64,000 nt of DNA from Dehalococcoidales bacterium (GTDB lineage Bacteria > Chloroflexota > Dehalococcoidia > Dehalococcoidales > UBA5627): NCBI GenBank assembly GCA_041656115.1, contig JBBAED010000006.1, positions 19,112-83,111 on the forward strand. Reading direction: 5' to 3'. The translations under genes were made by a program, and so were the position numbers. Under the pieces are notes generated by a model. It was not told the DNA's origin, searched no databases, and was given only the letters and a program-made list of their open reading frames with translations. Below are positions 41,301 through 49,305 of this stretch, piece by piece. The number at the start of each line of letters is the position of its first letter. Position 1 is the stretch's first letter.

Positions 41301-41801
41301 ATGAGGATATTGGGCATTGATCCCGGTACAATTATAATGGGTTACGGTATTGTCGATAGTGAAGCGGATAACGTTTCCTATGTCTGCTGTGACGCTCTAA
41401 AATGCAAACAGCGCTCTCCGATCGGAGAGCGTTTGTGTAATATCTACGACCGGATTTGTTCCGTAATAGAGGATTACCGCCCCGATGCTATGGCGGTGGA
41501 ACAGCCCTTTGTCGATAAAAACGTTCGAACCGCGCTTGTTATCGGCAAGGCGCAGGCAATTGCTATTTTGGCGGCTGAAAAGCACGGCATTCCGTGTTTT
41601 GAATATTCACCGATGCAGGTTAAACAAGTGGTTACCGGTTACGGCGCCGGTTCTAAGGAACAGGTTCAACAAATGGTTAAATTACAGCTTAATCTGTCCG
41701 AAATACCTCAACCGAACGATGCTGCCGATGCTTTGGCGGTTGCTATTTGTCATATCAGAACAATTCATCAGGACGATATTATTAACAGGGCAAGGAGATA
41801 G
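41301..41801 (+). CDS. ruvC: Holliday junction resolvase RuvC
   Basis: Cleaves Holliday junctions resolved by RuvAB. The 166-residue protein has the four acidic catalytic residues: Asp7 (GIDPG), Glu67 (VEQPF), Asp140 and Asp143 (PNDAADA). The DNA-binding loop region (DKNVRTALVIGKAQ) is intact. Next to ruvA with no gap. Confidence 0.96.
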   Translation: MRILGIDPGTIIMGYGIVDSEADNVSYVCCDALKCKQRSPIGERLCNIYDRICSVIEDYRPDAMAVEQPFVDKNVRTALVIGKAQAIAILAAEKHGIPCFEYSPMQVKQVVTGYGAGSKEQVQQMVKLQLNLSEIPQPNDAADALAVAICHIRTIHQDDIINRARR

Positions 41802-41804
41802 GTG

Positions 41805-42389
41805 ATGATATCCAATATCAGCGGTAAGTTAGAGGCATTGGGAACCGATTGGGCTGTTATTAATGTCGGCGGTATAGGTTTTCAGGTTCATTTATCTACC
41901 ACCGCTATCAGCAAACTGGGAAATGTCGGTTCAAGTGTTAAGGTCTACACCCATCTGCATGTCCGTGAAGATAACCTTACTCTCTTTGGTTTTATCGGCG
42001 TTGATGAATTAGAGCTTTTTAAATCGGTAACCAGTGTTTCGGGAATTGGTCCGAAACTTGGGCTGGCAATGCTTTCGGCAATGGATCCGGATCAGATTAT
42101 TATGGCGATTGCTTCGGGAAATGCCGATTTATTGACCGGAATCCCCGGTATCGGCAAGAAAACTGCCAGTCGGATTGTACTTGAACTTAAAGATAAAATC
42201 GGTACCGGCATGATGGCGACGCCGATGGCGGAAATTGCTCAAGAAAATGCAGACGTGCTGGCTGCGCTGACATCTCTGGGATACTCGGCTTCGGAAATTA
42301 CCCGGGCTTTATCAAGTATCCCGCGCGATACCTCACTGACTATTGAGGATAAGATTAAATTGGCCTTGGGATACTTTGAACAAAAGTAG
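41805..42389 (+). CDS. ruvA: Holliday junction DNA helicase subunit RuvA
   Basis: Junction-binding tetramer that recruits RuvB. About 194 residues: N-terminal OB fold (MISNISGKLEALG), helix-hairpin-helix motifs (SGIGPKLGLAML, PGIGKKTASRIVLEL) and the C-terminal RuvB-contacting domain (ALTSLGYSASEITRAL). Start taken at ATG 41805, although GTG at 41802 is adjacent; GGAG lies upstream in the ruvC end. ruvB, often next, is absent; the following sequence is a repeat cluster. Confidence 0.95.
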   Translation: MISNISGKLEALGTDWAVINVGGIGFQVHLSTTAISKLGNVGSSVKVYTHLHVREDNLTLFGFIGVDELELFKSVTSVSGIGPKLGLAMLSAMDPDQIIMAIASGNADLLTGIPGIGKKTASRIVLELKDKIGTGMMATPMAEIAQENADVLAALTSLGYSASEITRALSSIPRDTSLTIEDKIKLALGYFEQK

Positions 42390-42417
42390 GGGCTAATTTT
42401 TAAGGGGTGTTCCTTTT

Positions 42418-42643
42418 GTCTTTGCGAGCCCCTTTTTTGTCATTTTGAGCCTGCCGAAGAATCTAGGAGTTAGCGGATAGTGCAGCGTTTGGTTAATCTT
42501 TATACGGTAGAGCGATGCCTCTTTTTTGTTTCTGAAGACACCTCATAGCCTACACTTCCCGTCCTTTTAGATCTTTCACTTCGTTCAGGATGACAAGAGC
42601 GAGATTGCCGCGTTGCTCGCTAACGTTCACTCCTCGCAAAGAC
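42418..42643. repeat. Composite: 158-bp element nested in a 91-bp element
   Basis: The left end GTCTTTGCGAG (42418-42428) of a 91-bp element is followed by a complete 158-type element at 42439-42595, and then by the other half of the 91-bp element (GCGAGATTGCCGCG to CTCGCAAAGAC, ending 42643). The intervening left-interior of the 91-bp unit is missing, so either insertion with deletion or recombination produced it. Confidence 0.6.
42439..42595 (+). repeat. 158-bp MITE-like repeat, copy 6
   Basis: TGTCATTTTGAGCC to TTCAGGATGACA, 157 bp. Both ends retained, one base of the left inverted repeat changed (TTTTG for TTCTG). Confidence 0.8.
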
Positions 42644-42654
42644 GTTTCTACTAT

Positions 42655-42811
42655 TGTCATTCTGAGCATAGCGAAGAATCTAGGAGTTGGCGGATAGTGC
42701 AGCGTCTGGTTACGGATTTTATGGTAGGGCGATGCCTCTTCTTGTTGCCAAGGCAACCCTATAGTCTGGATTTCCCATCCTCTTAGATCCTTCACTTCGT
42801 TCAGGATGACA
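42655..42811 (+). repeat. 158-bp MITE-like repeat, copy 7
   Basis: TGTCATTCTGAGC to TTCAGGATGACA, 157 bp; same orientation as copy 6, 59 bp away. The sequence between them is the right half of a 91-bp element. Confidence 0.85.
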
Positions 42812-42814
42812 AAA

Positions 42815-43008
42815 GCGAGATTGCCACGTCACTCGTCTAAAGGCTCTCTCCTCGCAAAGACGTTAAAAATCCCGTTCGCCCTGAGCTTGTCGAAGGGTCT
42901 AAAGAACGGGGCGAAACGAGGATTACTATTTGGTCGCCGTTATTGGTTCGACAGGCTCACCACGAACGGCTGAAGGCTACTTTTTTGTCATTCTGAGCCT
43001 GCCGAAAG
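42815..43008. repeat. Half 91-bp element, palindrome pair and 158-bp end fragment
   Basis: GCGAGATTGCCACG to CTCGCAAAGAC (42815-42861) is a right half of the 91-bp unit. It is followed by the CGTTCGCCCTGAGC / GAACGGGG palindrome (about 42872-42910), the GCCGTTATTGGTTCGACAGGC / ACGAACGGC palindrome (about 42934-42972), and TGTCATTCTGAGCCTGCCGAA (42988-43008), a left-end fragment of the 158-bp unit. The order mirrors cluster 17.09-17.49 kb in reverse. Confidence 0.65.
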
Positions 43009-43022
43009 GTAAAAAGACCAGG

Positions 43023-44300
43023 CTATTTTGCGTATCTGCGGCGCACAATTGAGAGCCCGCCCAAAGCCGGTGTTAGAATCTGAACTTCAATAGTTTCTCC
43101 CGCCGGAATTTTTTCAACCCCTTCGGGGATACAAATAAAGCATGTAGCATTGGCGATAGATTGCAGACGGCTGCGGTTGTGGTAAGGGGTAACCATGTAC
43201 TCGCCGTTGTATACCAGTACGGCGGATTTGAACTCAGCCCAATCCCTATGGCGGCTGATAACATTTTTAGTCAGTTTGGCAAATACCGTCGGCAGAGGGT
43301 GACGTTTTTGCCCTTCCATTTTCAATATGCCCGGTAACGCCAGTTGTAAAAAGGCCATTTCGTTACTGGCAGGGCCTCCGGGTAAACAAAATACCGGTTT
43401 GTTTTGCCACAAACCGAAAGAAACGCCTTTGCCGGGTCCCATTCGGACATTGCCGAATTTCTTTTGCCAGCCAAGTTCGTCCATTATCCCGATAATTAAA
43501 TCGCGTTCACTGCCCCACGCCCCGCCGCTGGTCAGAATAACATCCGCGGTCGCAAAGACCTCCTCCAGTTTTTTACGAATTTCCTCTTTATCGTCCTTAA
43601 CGACTGCTGTTTGGCAGGGGAAAGCGAAAGAGTCAAGCCAAGCGGCGATAGTTACCAAATTGCTGGCATATAACTGGCCGGGATGTAAATGCCCCCCGGG
43701 CGCTACAACTTCATCTCCGATTGCAATTACAGTGACTCTGGGCTTACGGTAAACATTAACGGCTGAAATACCGGCTGAGGCGATTAAACCGAGGTCTCCC
43801 GGCAGTAAAATGCGTCCGTGCGGCGCTAACTCTTCGCCTTTTTTGATATCTTTTCCCGTAGTCAGAATATTTTGCCCTTTTTTAGCGCCTTTTATAATGC
43901 GAACACATTCAGGGGTTATTTCACAAAACTCACCGGCGATAACCGTATCGGCCCCCTGCGGAATGGGAGCCCCCGAGCAGATATTGACTGCATCTTTAGC
44001 AAAAACCTCACCGTTAAATGCGTTCCCCGCAAAAGCCGAGCCGATAATATTTAAACAAACCGGCTTTTTTGCGGAAGCGGTTGCAATATCTTCAAACTTT
44101 ACCGCAAACCCGTCTTTAAGAGAAACGTCGCATGAGGGATTATCTAATTGAGAGTGCAGGTTTTCGGCTAAGATTCGATTATTGCAGAGATCTATCGGCA
44201 GTTTTTCGGTTCCGACAGGTTTACAACCGGTCCCGACGATGGCCAAGGCTTTGCCGAATCCGGTGTAAATTTTACCTTCATCGATTTCGGAACAAGACAT
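43023..44300 (-). CDS. MoeA-like molybdopterin molybdotransferase
   Basis: Inserts Mo (or W) into molybdopterin. 425 residues with the MoeA layout: an N-terminal domain holding DGFAVKFED, then VNICSGAPIPQGADTV, then the MoCF-type core with TSGGAWGSERDL, GPGKGV and CLPGGPASNEMAF, then a C-terminal beta domain. The GGAWGSERD variant replaces GGVSVGxYD of E. coli MoeA, which I recall in anaerobe homologues. Near the Mo/W formate dehydrogenase at 33.8-40 kb and next to a second molybdopterin-binding gene. Confidence 0.88.
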   Translation of the reverse strand: MSCSEIDEGKIYTGFGKALAIVGTGCKPVGTEKLPIDLCNNRILAENLHSQLDNPSCDVSLKDGFAVKFEDIATASAKKPVCLNIIGSAFAGNAFNGEVFAKDAVNICSGAPIPQGADTVIAGEFCEITPECVRIIKGAKKGQNILTTGKDIKKGEELAPHGRILLPGDLGLIASAGISAVNVYRKPRVTVIAIGDEVVAPGGHLHPGQLYASNLVTIAAWLDSFAFPCQTAVVKDDKEEIRKKLEEVFATADVILTSGGAWGSERDLIIGIMDELGWQKKFGNVRMGPGKGVSFGLWQNKPVFCLPGGPASNEMAFLQLALPGILKMEGQKRHPLPTVFAKLTKNVISRHRDWAEFKSAVLVYNGEYMVTPYHNRSRLQSIANATCFICIPEGVEKIPAGETIEVQILTPALGGLSIVRRRYAK

Positions 44301-44423
44301 TTTTTAACCTCACACTAACATAACGGAAACGGCGTAAAACAGCCGTGGTTTTTTGGAAACCAATCTTTAGCGGTTAGGCATAAAAATATAACCGCTAAAA
44401 ACGATAATACTAAATCGCCGACG

Positions 44424-45446
44424 CTATTTTGCGAACGGACAAACAGGGAAAATGCACTCATCGCATTCGAGGCACATCCCACCGTGAGATAATTCAACAA
44501 TATCTTGTCTGGTGATTTTATCTCCGGCAAGCATTCGCGATAACAGGGCATCGATAATGGTCGTCCTTTTAAAGATAACCGCACCGGGGGCACCGATGAT
44601 GGGAATACCGTCCAGTTCGGCAACCAATGCCATTGCTCCGGGCATTACCGGAACCCCATAAGATATAATTTGCGCTCCGCTTTTTTCAATTCCTTCGGCG
44701 GTAACGTCATCCGGGTCAACTGAAAGCCCGCCGCAAAGGATCATAACTTCGCTGCCTCGGTTTTTCATATCAAGAATGGCTTTGGCAATAATATCTTCAT
44801 CATCGGGGACAATGGTTTCGCCGATTACGGTAGAACCGTATTTTTCCACTTTTTTACGCATAATATCGGCAAACTTATCTTCGGTTATGCCTTTGTAAAC
44901 CTCGTTGCCGGTAATAATAACGCCCACTTTTTTGTTAAGGAAAGGCATCACGCTAACTACATGCCCTTTTTCTTTACATAAAGCCTCTAATTTCTGTATG
45001 TTTTCTTCGGTTGTAAAGAGCGGAATAATTTTTGTTCCGGCAACAATCGCGTCTTCTTTGCAGGTGACGTTATTGTGCTGGGTGGCGATAATAATATCCG
45101 TTATGGAGTGAATCTCATATAAGAGCGGTTTATTGATTTTAATAATGCCGTCAACTGTGGCTTTCATATTGACACGCCCTTGCCGCGGCGCCGTAAACTT
45201 GAGGTTTTCTCCGGCAATTGCCGTGGCGATACGCGTTGCCGCTTCTTCTTCATGAACAAAATTCGCATCTTTTTCAATAATATAGATATGTTCTTTCCCC
45301 ATGCTCAGCAGTTCGGGGATATCTTCCTGTTTAATAACATCTCCGCGACGGAACCTGGGTCCGTCACAAACACCGGGGATTGTTTTAGTCATATCATGGC
45401 CGATTACCAGCCCTACAGCGTTTTCGGTTTTTACTTTTTTTAACAA
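44424..45446 (-). CDS. Molybdopterin-binding (MoCF/MoeA-like) protein
   Basis: About 340 residues. Start set at the TTG at 45446 (MLKKVKTENAVG), 7 nt after GAGGAGT; the longest frame begins five codons earlier without a good ribosome-binding site. The C-terminal half is a MoCF-type fold (VGVIITGNEVYKG, VMILCGGLSVDPDDVT, PIIGAPGAVIF). It ends in a cysteine-rich tail (CLECDECIFPVC) that could bind zinc or an Fe-S cluster. Family members often sit beside formate dehydrogenases and xanthine-type Mo enzymes; the exact step is unknown. 123 nt upstream of the moeA-like gene on the same strand. Confidence 0.8.
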   Translation of the reverse strand: MLKKVKTENAVGLVIGHDMTKTIPGVCDGPRFRRGDVIKQEDIPELLSMGKEHIYIIEKDANFVHEEEAATRIATAIAGENLKFTAPRQGRVNMKATVDGIIKINKPLLYEIHSITDIIIATQHNNVTCKEDAIVAGTKIIPLFTTEENIQKLEALCKEKGHVVSVMPFLNKKVGVIITGNEVYKGITEDKFADIMRKKVEKYGSTVIGETIVPDDEDIIAKAILDMKNRGSEVMILCGGLSVDPDDVTAEGIEKSGAQIISYGVPVMPGAMALVAELDGIPIIGAPGAVIFKRTTIIDALLSRMLAGDKITRQDIVELSHGGMCLECDECIFPVCPFAK

Positions 45447-45604
45447 CGGCGTACTCCTCAATTTAGAATAGATGCTAATATAAATAGGTTAAACTATTAT
45501 GCCTTTTTTTACAAGGAGATTAATGCATATACCGCGAAGCGGATTGTATTTATCGGCGGCGGTATCCTAAAATAACAATCGGAAGAAAACCCCGAGGTTT
45601 TGAG

Positions 45605-46171
45605 ATGGAGTTTAAAATAAATAACGTAGTTATCGCACTTAAAAAAGGCGATATAACCGCTCAAAAAGCGGATGCCATTGTTAATGCCGCTAACCCCGGT
45701 CTGATGGGCGGGGGCGGAGTAGACGGTGCTATCCACCGGGCGGGCGGGGTGGCGATATTAAATGAATGTAAAGAGATTGTTTCCAGGCAAGGCAATTTAC
45801 CGCCTGGCAAGGCTGTTATTACAACAGCGGGGGATTTAGCGGCAAAATATGTAATCCATACCGTCGGACCGATTTGGTACGGCGGAAATAACAATGAAGA
45901 AGCGATTTTAGTAAGCGCCTACACCGAAAGTTTAAAGCTGGCTGAAAAATATGGGCTTGAAACCGTTGCCTTTCCGTCGATTAGCACAGGGGCCTACGGT
46001 TATCCCGTTCAGCCGGCAGCGCGGGCGGCAATAACGGCTGTAGCTCGGTTTGCCGCCGAAAATGCATCATCTCTTAAAGAAATAATTTTTGTTTTGTTTA
46101 GCGAAGATGTGTATAAAAGTTATACCGAGGCGCTTGGTAAGGAAATTCAAGAGAGGTCTGCGGAAAAGTAA
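45605..46171 (+). CDS. Macro-domain protein, O-acetyl-ADP-ribose deacetylase-like
   Basis: 188-residue macro domain with the ADP-ribose-binding loop VNAANPGLMGGGGVDGAIHRAGG (about 26-48) and the second loop PSISTGAYGYP (about 122-132). These are features of the YmdB/MacroD branch that hydrolyses O-acetyl-ADP-ribose and removes ADP-ribose from proteins. No ADP-ribosyltransferase or toxin partner is adjacent. Its stop abuts the convergent DUF2905 gene with no spacing. Upstream, a 15-codon frame with AAGGAGAT (45523-45570) could be a leader but is doubtful. Confidence 0.9.
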   Translation: MEFKINNVVIALKKGDITAQKADAIVNAANPGLMGGGGVDGAIHRAGGVAILNECKEIVSRQGNLPPGKAVITTAGDLAAKYVIHTVGPIWYGGNNNEEAILVSAYTESLKLAEKYGLETVAFPSISTGAYGYPVQPAARAAITAVARFAAENASSLKEIIFVLFSEDVYKSYTEALGKEIQERSAEK

Positions 46172-46405
46172 TTATTTACCGATTAGCTTGATAATAATAT
46201 TTATAAAAACGGTAATTACAACACTGATTATAATCCCCGTTGTAATCGGGAAAAAGAATTTAAAGTTGCCCTTGTCAATAAATATATCCCCCGGGAGTTT
46301 ACCCAAAAGCAGTATTTTGTTCCAAAACATAATGATAATTCCAAGGATTGCAATAAAGATTCCGATAACTATCAAGTATTTACCGATGCTTTCAAGGCTA
46401 GACAT
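46172..46405 (-). CDS. DUF2905 family membrane protein
   Basis: 77 residues with two membrane helices (about 8-27 and 50-72) joined by the conserved loop LLGKLPGDIFIDKGNFKFFFPITT, the DUF2905 hallmark. Function unknown; often found near ruvA-ruvB genes (recollection), which here are 4 kb away. GGAGAG precedes the ATG. It faces the macro-domain gene tail to tail with stops touching. Confidence 0.85.
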   Translation of the reverse strand: MSSLESIGKYLIVIGIFIAILGIIIMFWNKILLLGKLPGDIFIDKGNFKFFFPITTGIIISVVITVFINIIIKLIGK

Positions 46406-46544
46406 ATCTCTCCGATTGTTTAAAATGATATTTTACCCTACAATTATAGCTGATAACTACAATCCGATTCGATTTATTATTGCAATCTGGATTGATATTG
46501 TGATTTATGGTACCTTATTATACTTAAGAAAAGGAATTGTATAA

Positions 46545-47099
46545 GTGAGAGTAATTGCCGGTGAGGCTAAAGGCTGTACTTTAGTGACGCCTCCGGGGCT
46601 TAGAACGCGCCCGGCAACGGAATTGGTAAGGGGAGCAATCTTCTCCGTGCTGTATTCGGTTGCCAATAACTGGAGAAATGTGCTGGATCTTTTTTCCGGC
46701 AGCGGCTCGTTGGGAATAGAGGCTTTAAGCAGGGGGGCTGGCTGGGTGGATTTTGTTGAGCAAACACCCCGCTGTTGTGCTATAATAAAGCAGAATCTTG
46801 AAAAGACCAAGTTTACCGAGTATGCACGTGTTCATTGTGCGGACGTGGTAAAGGCAATATCTTTTCTGGATAAGGAGTATGATATTATTTTGATGGATCC
46901 TCCCTATGCGAGTCCATTAATAAACACCATCATAGAACAACTGGCAAACTCTAAGATTGTCGGGAATGATTCTGTACTCGTTGTTACCCATTCAAAACGT
47001 CGCCCCCTTAATACAGAGTATGCGTCCTTGCGCCTCTTTAAGGAGCATCGTCACGGCGATAGTTCCATCGCTTTTTTCAGAAAGGAGCCTTTATCTTGA
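46545..47099 (+). CDS. rsmD: 16S rRNA (guanine(966)-N(2))-methyltransferase RsmD
   Basis: SAM-dependent methyltransferase acting on 16S rRNA in assembled small subunits. 184 residues: RVIAGEAKG and RPATELVRGAIFSVL at the start, SAM motif VLDLFSGSGSLGIEALSRGA (about 46-65), catalytic DPPY (about 125-128). Starts at GTG 46545. Overlaps coaD by 4 nt; rsmD-coaD is a very common pair. Confidence 0.94.
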   Translation: MRVIAGEAKGCTLVTPPGLRTRPATELVRGAIFSVLYSVANNWRNVLDLFSGSGSLGIEALSRGAGWVDFVEQTPRCCAIIKQNLEKTKFTEYARVHCADVVKAISFLDKEYDIILMDPPYASPLINTIIEQLANSKIVGNDSVLVVTHSKRRPLNTEYASLRLFKEHRHGDSSIAFFRKEPLS

Positions 47100-47587
47100 C
47101 TGTTGCTATGTATCCGGGGAGTTTTGATCCGATTACCAACGGCCACATTGATGTTGCCCGCAGGGCGGCCGATGTTTTTGATAAGGTTATTCTCGGCATA
47201 TTCGAAAAACCAACCAAAATTGTTACCTTTACTCTTGAAGAAAGGGTGAATATGGCGAAGGAAGCCTTAAAAGATATTGCGAATATAGAAGTAAAACCCT
47301 TTTACGGACTTGCCGTAGATTTTGCCAAGGAAGTTAAAGCCGACGTAATGGTGAGGGGATTAAGGGTCAGCGCTGATTTTGAGCGCGAGTTTGATATGGC
47401 GATGATGAATCGCGAACTTTCTCCGGACCTTGAACTGGTTTGCTTTCTGGCAAAACCGAAGTATCAGTTTTTGCGTTCGAGCCTTTTAAAAGAGGTTGCC
47501 AGAGTCGGCGGAAACGTTAACGGGCTTGTTCCGGATCATGTCGCCCGTGCCCTAAAAGAAAAAAACGGGGCGAATAAAATACAGTAA
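47096..47587 (+). CDS. coaD: Phosphopantetheine adenylyltransferase
   Basis: Penultimate step of CoA synthesis. 163 residues with the nucleotidyltransferase motif (YPGSFDPITNGHID, TxGH type), RGLR near 90 and the C-terminal YQFLRSSLLKEVA, all CoaD hallmarks. Starts at TTG 47096, with AAAGGAG about 8 nt upstream within the rsmD end. Its product supplies the CoA used by acpS-type enzymes in the cell. Confidence 0.95.
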   Translation: MTVAMYPGSFDPITNGHIDVARRAADVFDKVILGIFEKPTKIVTFTLEERVNMAKEALKDIANIEVKPFYGLAVDFAKEVKADVMVRGLRVSADFEREFDMAMMNRELSPDLELVCFLAKPKYQFLRSSLLKEVARVGGNVNGLVPDHVARALKEKNGANKIQ

Positions 47588-47642
47588 TTAAGTTTTTTAG
47601 TAAAATATAAAATAATAACCAAATTAGGAGGAAACCAATCTA

Positions 47643-47909
47643 ATGGCATTCATGATTAATGAGGACTGTATAAGTTGCGGAGCTTGCGAAGCAGAGTGTC
47701 CGAATCAGGCTATTTCCGAAGAGGAAACTACCTATGTCATTGATCCCAACAAGTGTACCGAATGTGTCGGTAGCTACCCCACCCAGCAGTGTGCCGAAAT
47801 TTGCCCGGTAAGTTCATGCGTTGCCGATCCGAATCACAAAGAAACTCGTGAAGAATTACTTGCCAAGTGGAAGCAGTTGCATCCGGGTGAAACCCCCAAA
47901 GAAGGCTAG
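47643..47909 (+). CDS. 2[4Fe-4S] ferredoxin
   Basis: 88 residues with two [4Fe-4S] sites: Cys9, 12, 15, 19, and Cys38, 41, 50, 54, the second with an eight-residue insert between the second and third cysteine, as in the YfhL/Allochromatium type. An extra Cys59 and a charged C-terminal helix follow. Low-potential electron carrier; a possible partner of the formate dehydrogenase or other reductases. AGGAGGAAACC precedes the ATG. Confidence 0.93.
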   Translation: MAFMINEDCISCGACEAECPNQAISEEETTYVIDPNKCTECVGSYPTQQCAEICPVSSCVADPNHKETREELLAKWKQLHPGETPKEG

Positions 47910-47955
47910 AACTCTTAGCCTTTCCGGTTTTTCTAATACCAAAATACGAACCGAA

Positions 47956-47991
47956 GTGCTTTGTCCGTTTTATTTAAAACGGACAAAGCAC
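47956..47991. terminator. Perfect 16-bp hairpin between convergent genes
   Basis: GTGCTTTGTCCGTTTT (47956-47971), ATTT loop, AAAACGGACAAAGCAC (47976-47991): a 16-bp stem without mismatch between the ferredoxin and cvpA-like genes. There is no strong T run outside the stem, but its inner T/A pairs and location make a bidirectional terminator the best guess. Confidence 0.6.
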
Positions 47992-48001
47992 GAAAGTTAG
48001 C

Positions 48002-48490
48002 CTATACCTGAAAGAATTCCTTGATGGCTTGAAAGTCCTCCGGGAGCAGCCCCATGACAATCGGAAAATAATCAAGCATAATTTTGGCCATAAAAGATTC
48101 ACCGATTATGACGCCTCCGGTGAATTTTGCAATAACAGCCAGAATCGCCCCCAGTACCAAAAAACCGGATAACAGCCCGAATAAGGCGCCGCCTAAATGG
48201 TCAACCCAGCCGATAAGCAGTGTTTTGACAACAAACTTCAGCAGTTTAGCGATAAGCAGCCCGATAACATAAACAATTGCTATAATCAGCACAAAGGCCA
48301 ATGCATTGGCGACCGTTTCGTTATTGGTAAAACCGAATATCCCCGAAAGTGAACCATGAAAACGCCCCGCAAGTACGATACCGATTGTTAAACTGACAAG
48401 CGAAATTGCAGTTTTAATCAGCCCTTTTCTTAAACCGATAAACGTGGGGATAAACAGCAAAACTAAAAGTACAATATCCAGCCAATTCAT
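48002..48490 (-). CDS. CvpA family membrane protein
   Basis: Four predicted helices and the CvpA/colicin V production signature near the N-terminus (DIVLLVLLFIPTFIGLRKGLIK). I start it at the ATG at 48490 (MNWLDIV, 162 residues) with GGGAGGATAAAACT upstream; the longer frame would run into proC. Family role is poorly defined (membrane organisation, purine-related operons). Begins 4 nt after the proC stop, so it belongs to the leuS-proC-cvpA run. Confidence 0.85.
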   Translation of the reverse strand: MNWLDIVLLVLLFIPTFIGLRKGLIKTAISLVSLTIGIVLAGRFHGSLSGIFGFTNNETVANALAFVLIIAIVYVIGLLIAKLLKFVVKTLLIGWVDHLGGALFGLLSGFLVLGAILAVIAKFTGGVIIGESFMAKIMLDYFPIVMGLLPEDFQAIKEFFQV

Positions 48491-48494
48491 AGTT

Positions 48495-49295
48495 TTATCC
48501 TCCCAATTCTTTGGCTCTTTTATAAGCGGCAACAACCGCTTCTTCGACCAGCCCTTTGAAATTACCGTTGGCAAATACGGTTAACGCTGCTGCCGTGGTT
48601 CCGCCGGGAGAGGTTACCGCTTCCCGCAGTTTGTCCAGCGGCTTATCGGAATTATCGGCGTATTTTACGGAACCGATCATTAATTGCATTACAATTTGAT
48701 GGGCTTGTTCACGTGAAAACCCTATCCGTTCGGCGGCATCTATCAGCGATTCCATAAAAAGAAAAACATAAGCCGGTCCGCTGCCGCTTATAGCTGTTGC
48801 TATATCAATGCTGTCTTCGTCGGCAACGTAAAGTTCTTTCCCCAAAGCGCTGAGAATGTTTTTTGCCAGCGCCGATTGTTTATCGGTAACATCTTCCAAG
48901 GCGGTCCACACTGTCATCCCATAACCCAATTGGGCGGGGGTATTGGGCATTGCGCGCACTACGGCTTTGTGTTTAAGGCTGTTTTGAAGGGTTTTTAGGC
49001 ATTTTCCGGCAATAATCGAAATAACCAGTTGTCCGTCGCATAACTTGCCGCTGATTTGAGACGCCGTCTCGGCTAAGTTTTGCGGTTTAACGGCAAGGAT
49101 TACAACCTCCCCTTTTTCGATAACATCAAGGTTATTGTCGGTCGTATAAACCCCGAATTTTTTACTAACCGATTCACGGTATTCTTTGTTTATTTCGCTG
49201 ACATAGATTTTTTCGGGTAAGGTTATCCTTTTTGAAACTATTGCCGAAAGGATTGCCTGTCCCATATTGCCGCAGCCTATCAAAGCTATTTTCAT
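48495..49295 (-). CDS. proC: Pyrroline-5-carboxylate reductase
   Basis: Final step of proline synthesis, NAD(P)H-dependent. 266 residues: MKIALIGCGNMGQAI (dinucleotide site, G8-G13), AVKPQ near 70, and the C-terminal signature SGSGPAYVFLFMESL followed by REAVTSPGGTTAAAL. All P5C reductase markers are present. 10 nt after leuS on the same strand. Confidence 0.95.
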   Translation of the reverse strand: MKIALIGCGNMGQAILSAIVSKRITLPEKIYVSEINKEYRESVSKKFGVYTTDNNLDVIEKGEVVILAVKPQNLAETASQISGKLCDGQLVISIIAGKCLKTLQNSLKHKAVVRAMPNTPAQLGYGMTVWTALEDVTDKQSALAKNILSALGKELYVADEDSIDIATAISGSGPAYVFLFMESLIDAAERIGFSREQAHQIVMQLMIGSVKYADNSDKPLDKLREAVTSPGGTTAAALTVFANGNFKGLVEEAVVAAYKRAKELGG

Positions 49296-49305
49296 AACAG
49301 TTTCC

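Noticed and set aside
46089..46544. Plus-strand ORF of 151 codons overlapping macro-domain and DUF2905 genes
   Set aside because: It is mostly the antisense of the DUF2905 gene, with a composition of low-complexity Ile/Lys; the DUF2905 frame has the family motif and a ribosome-binding site.
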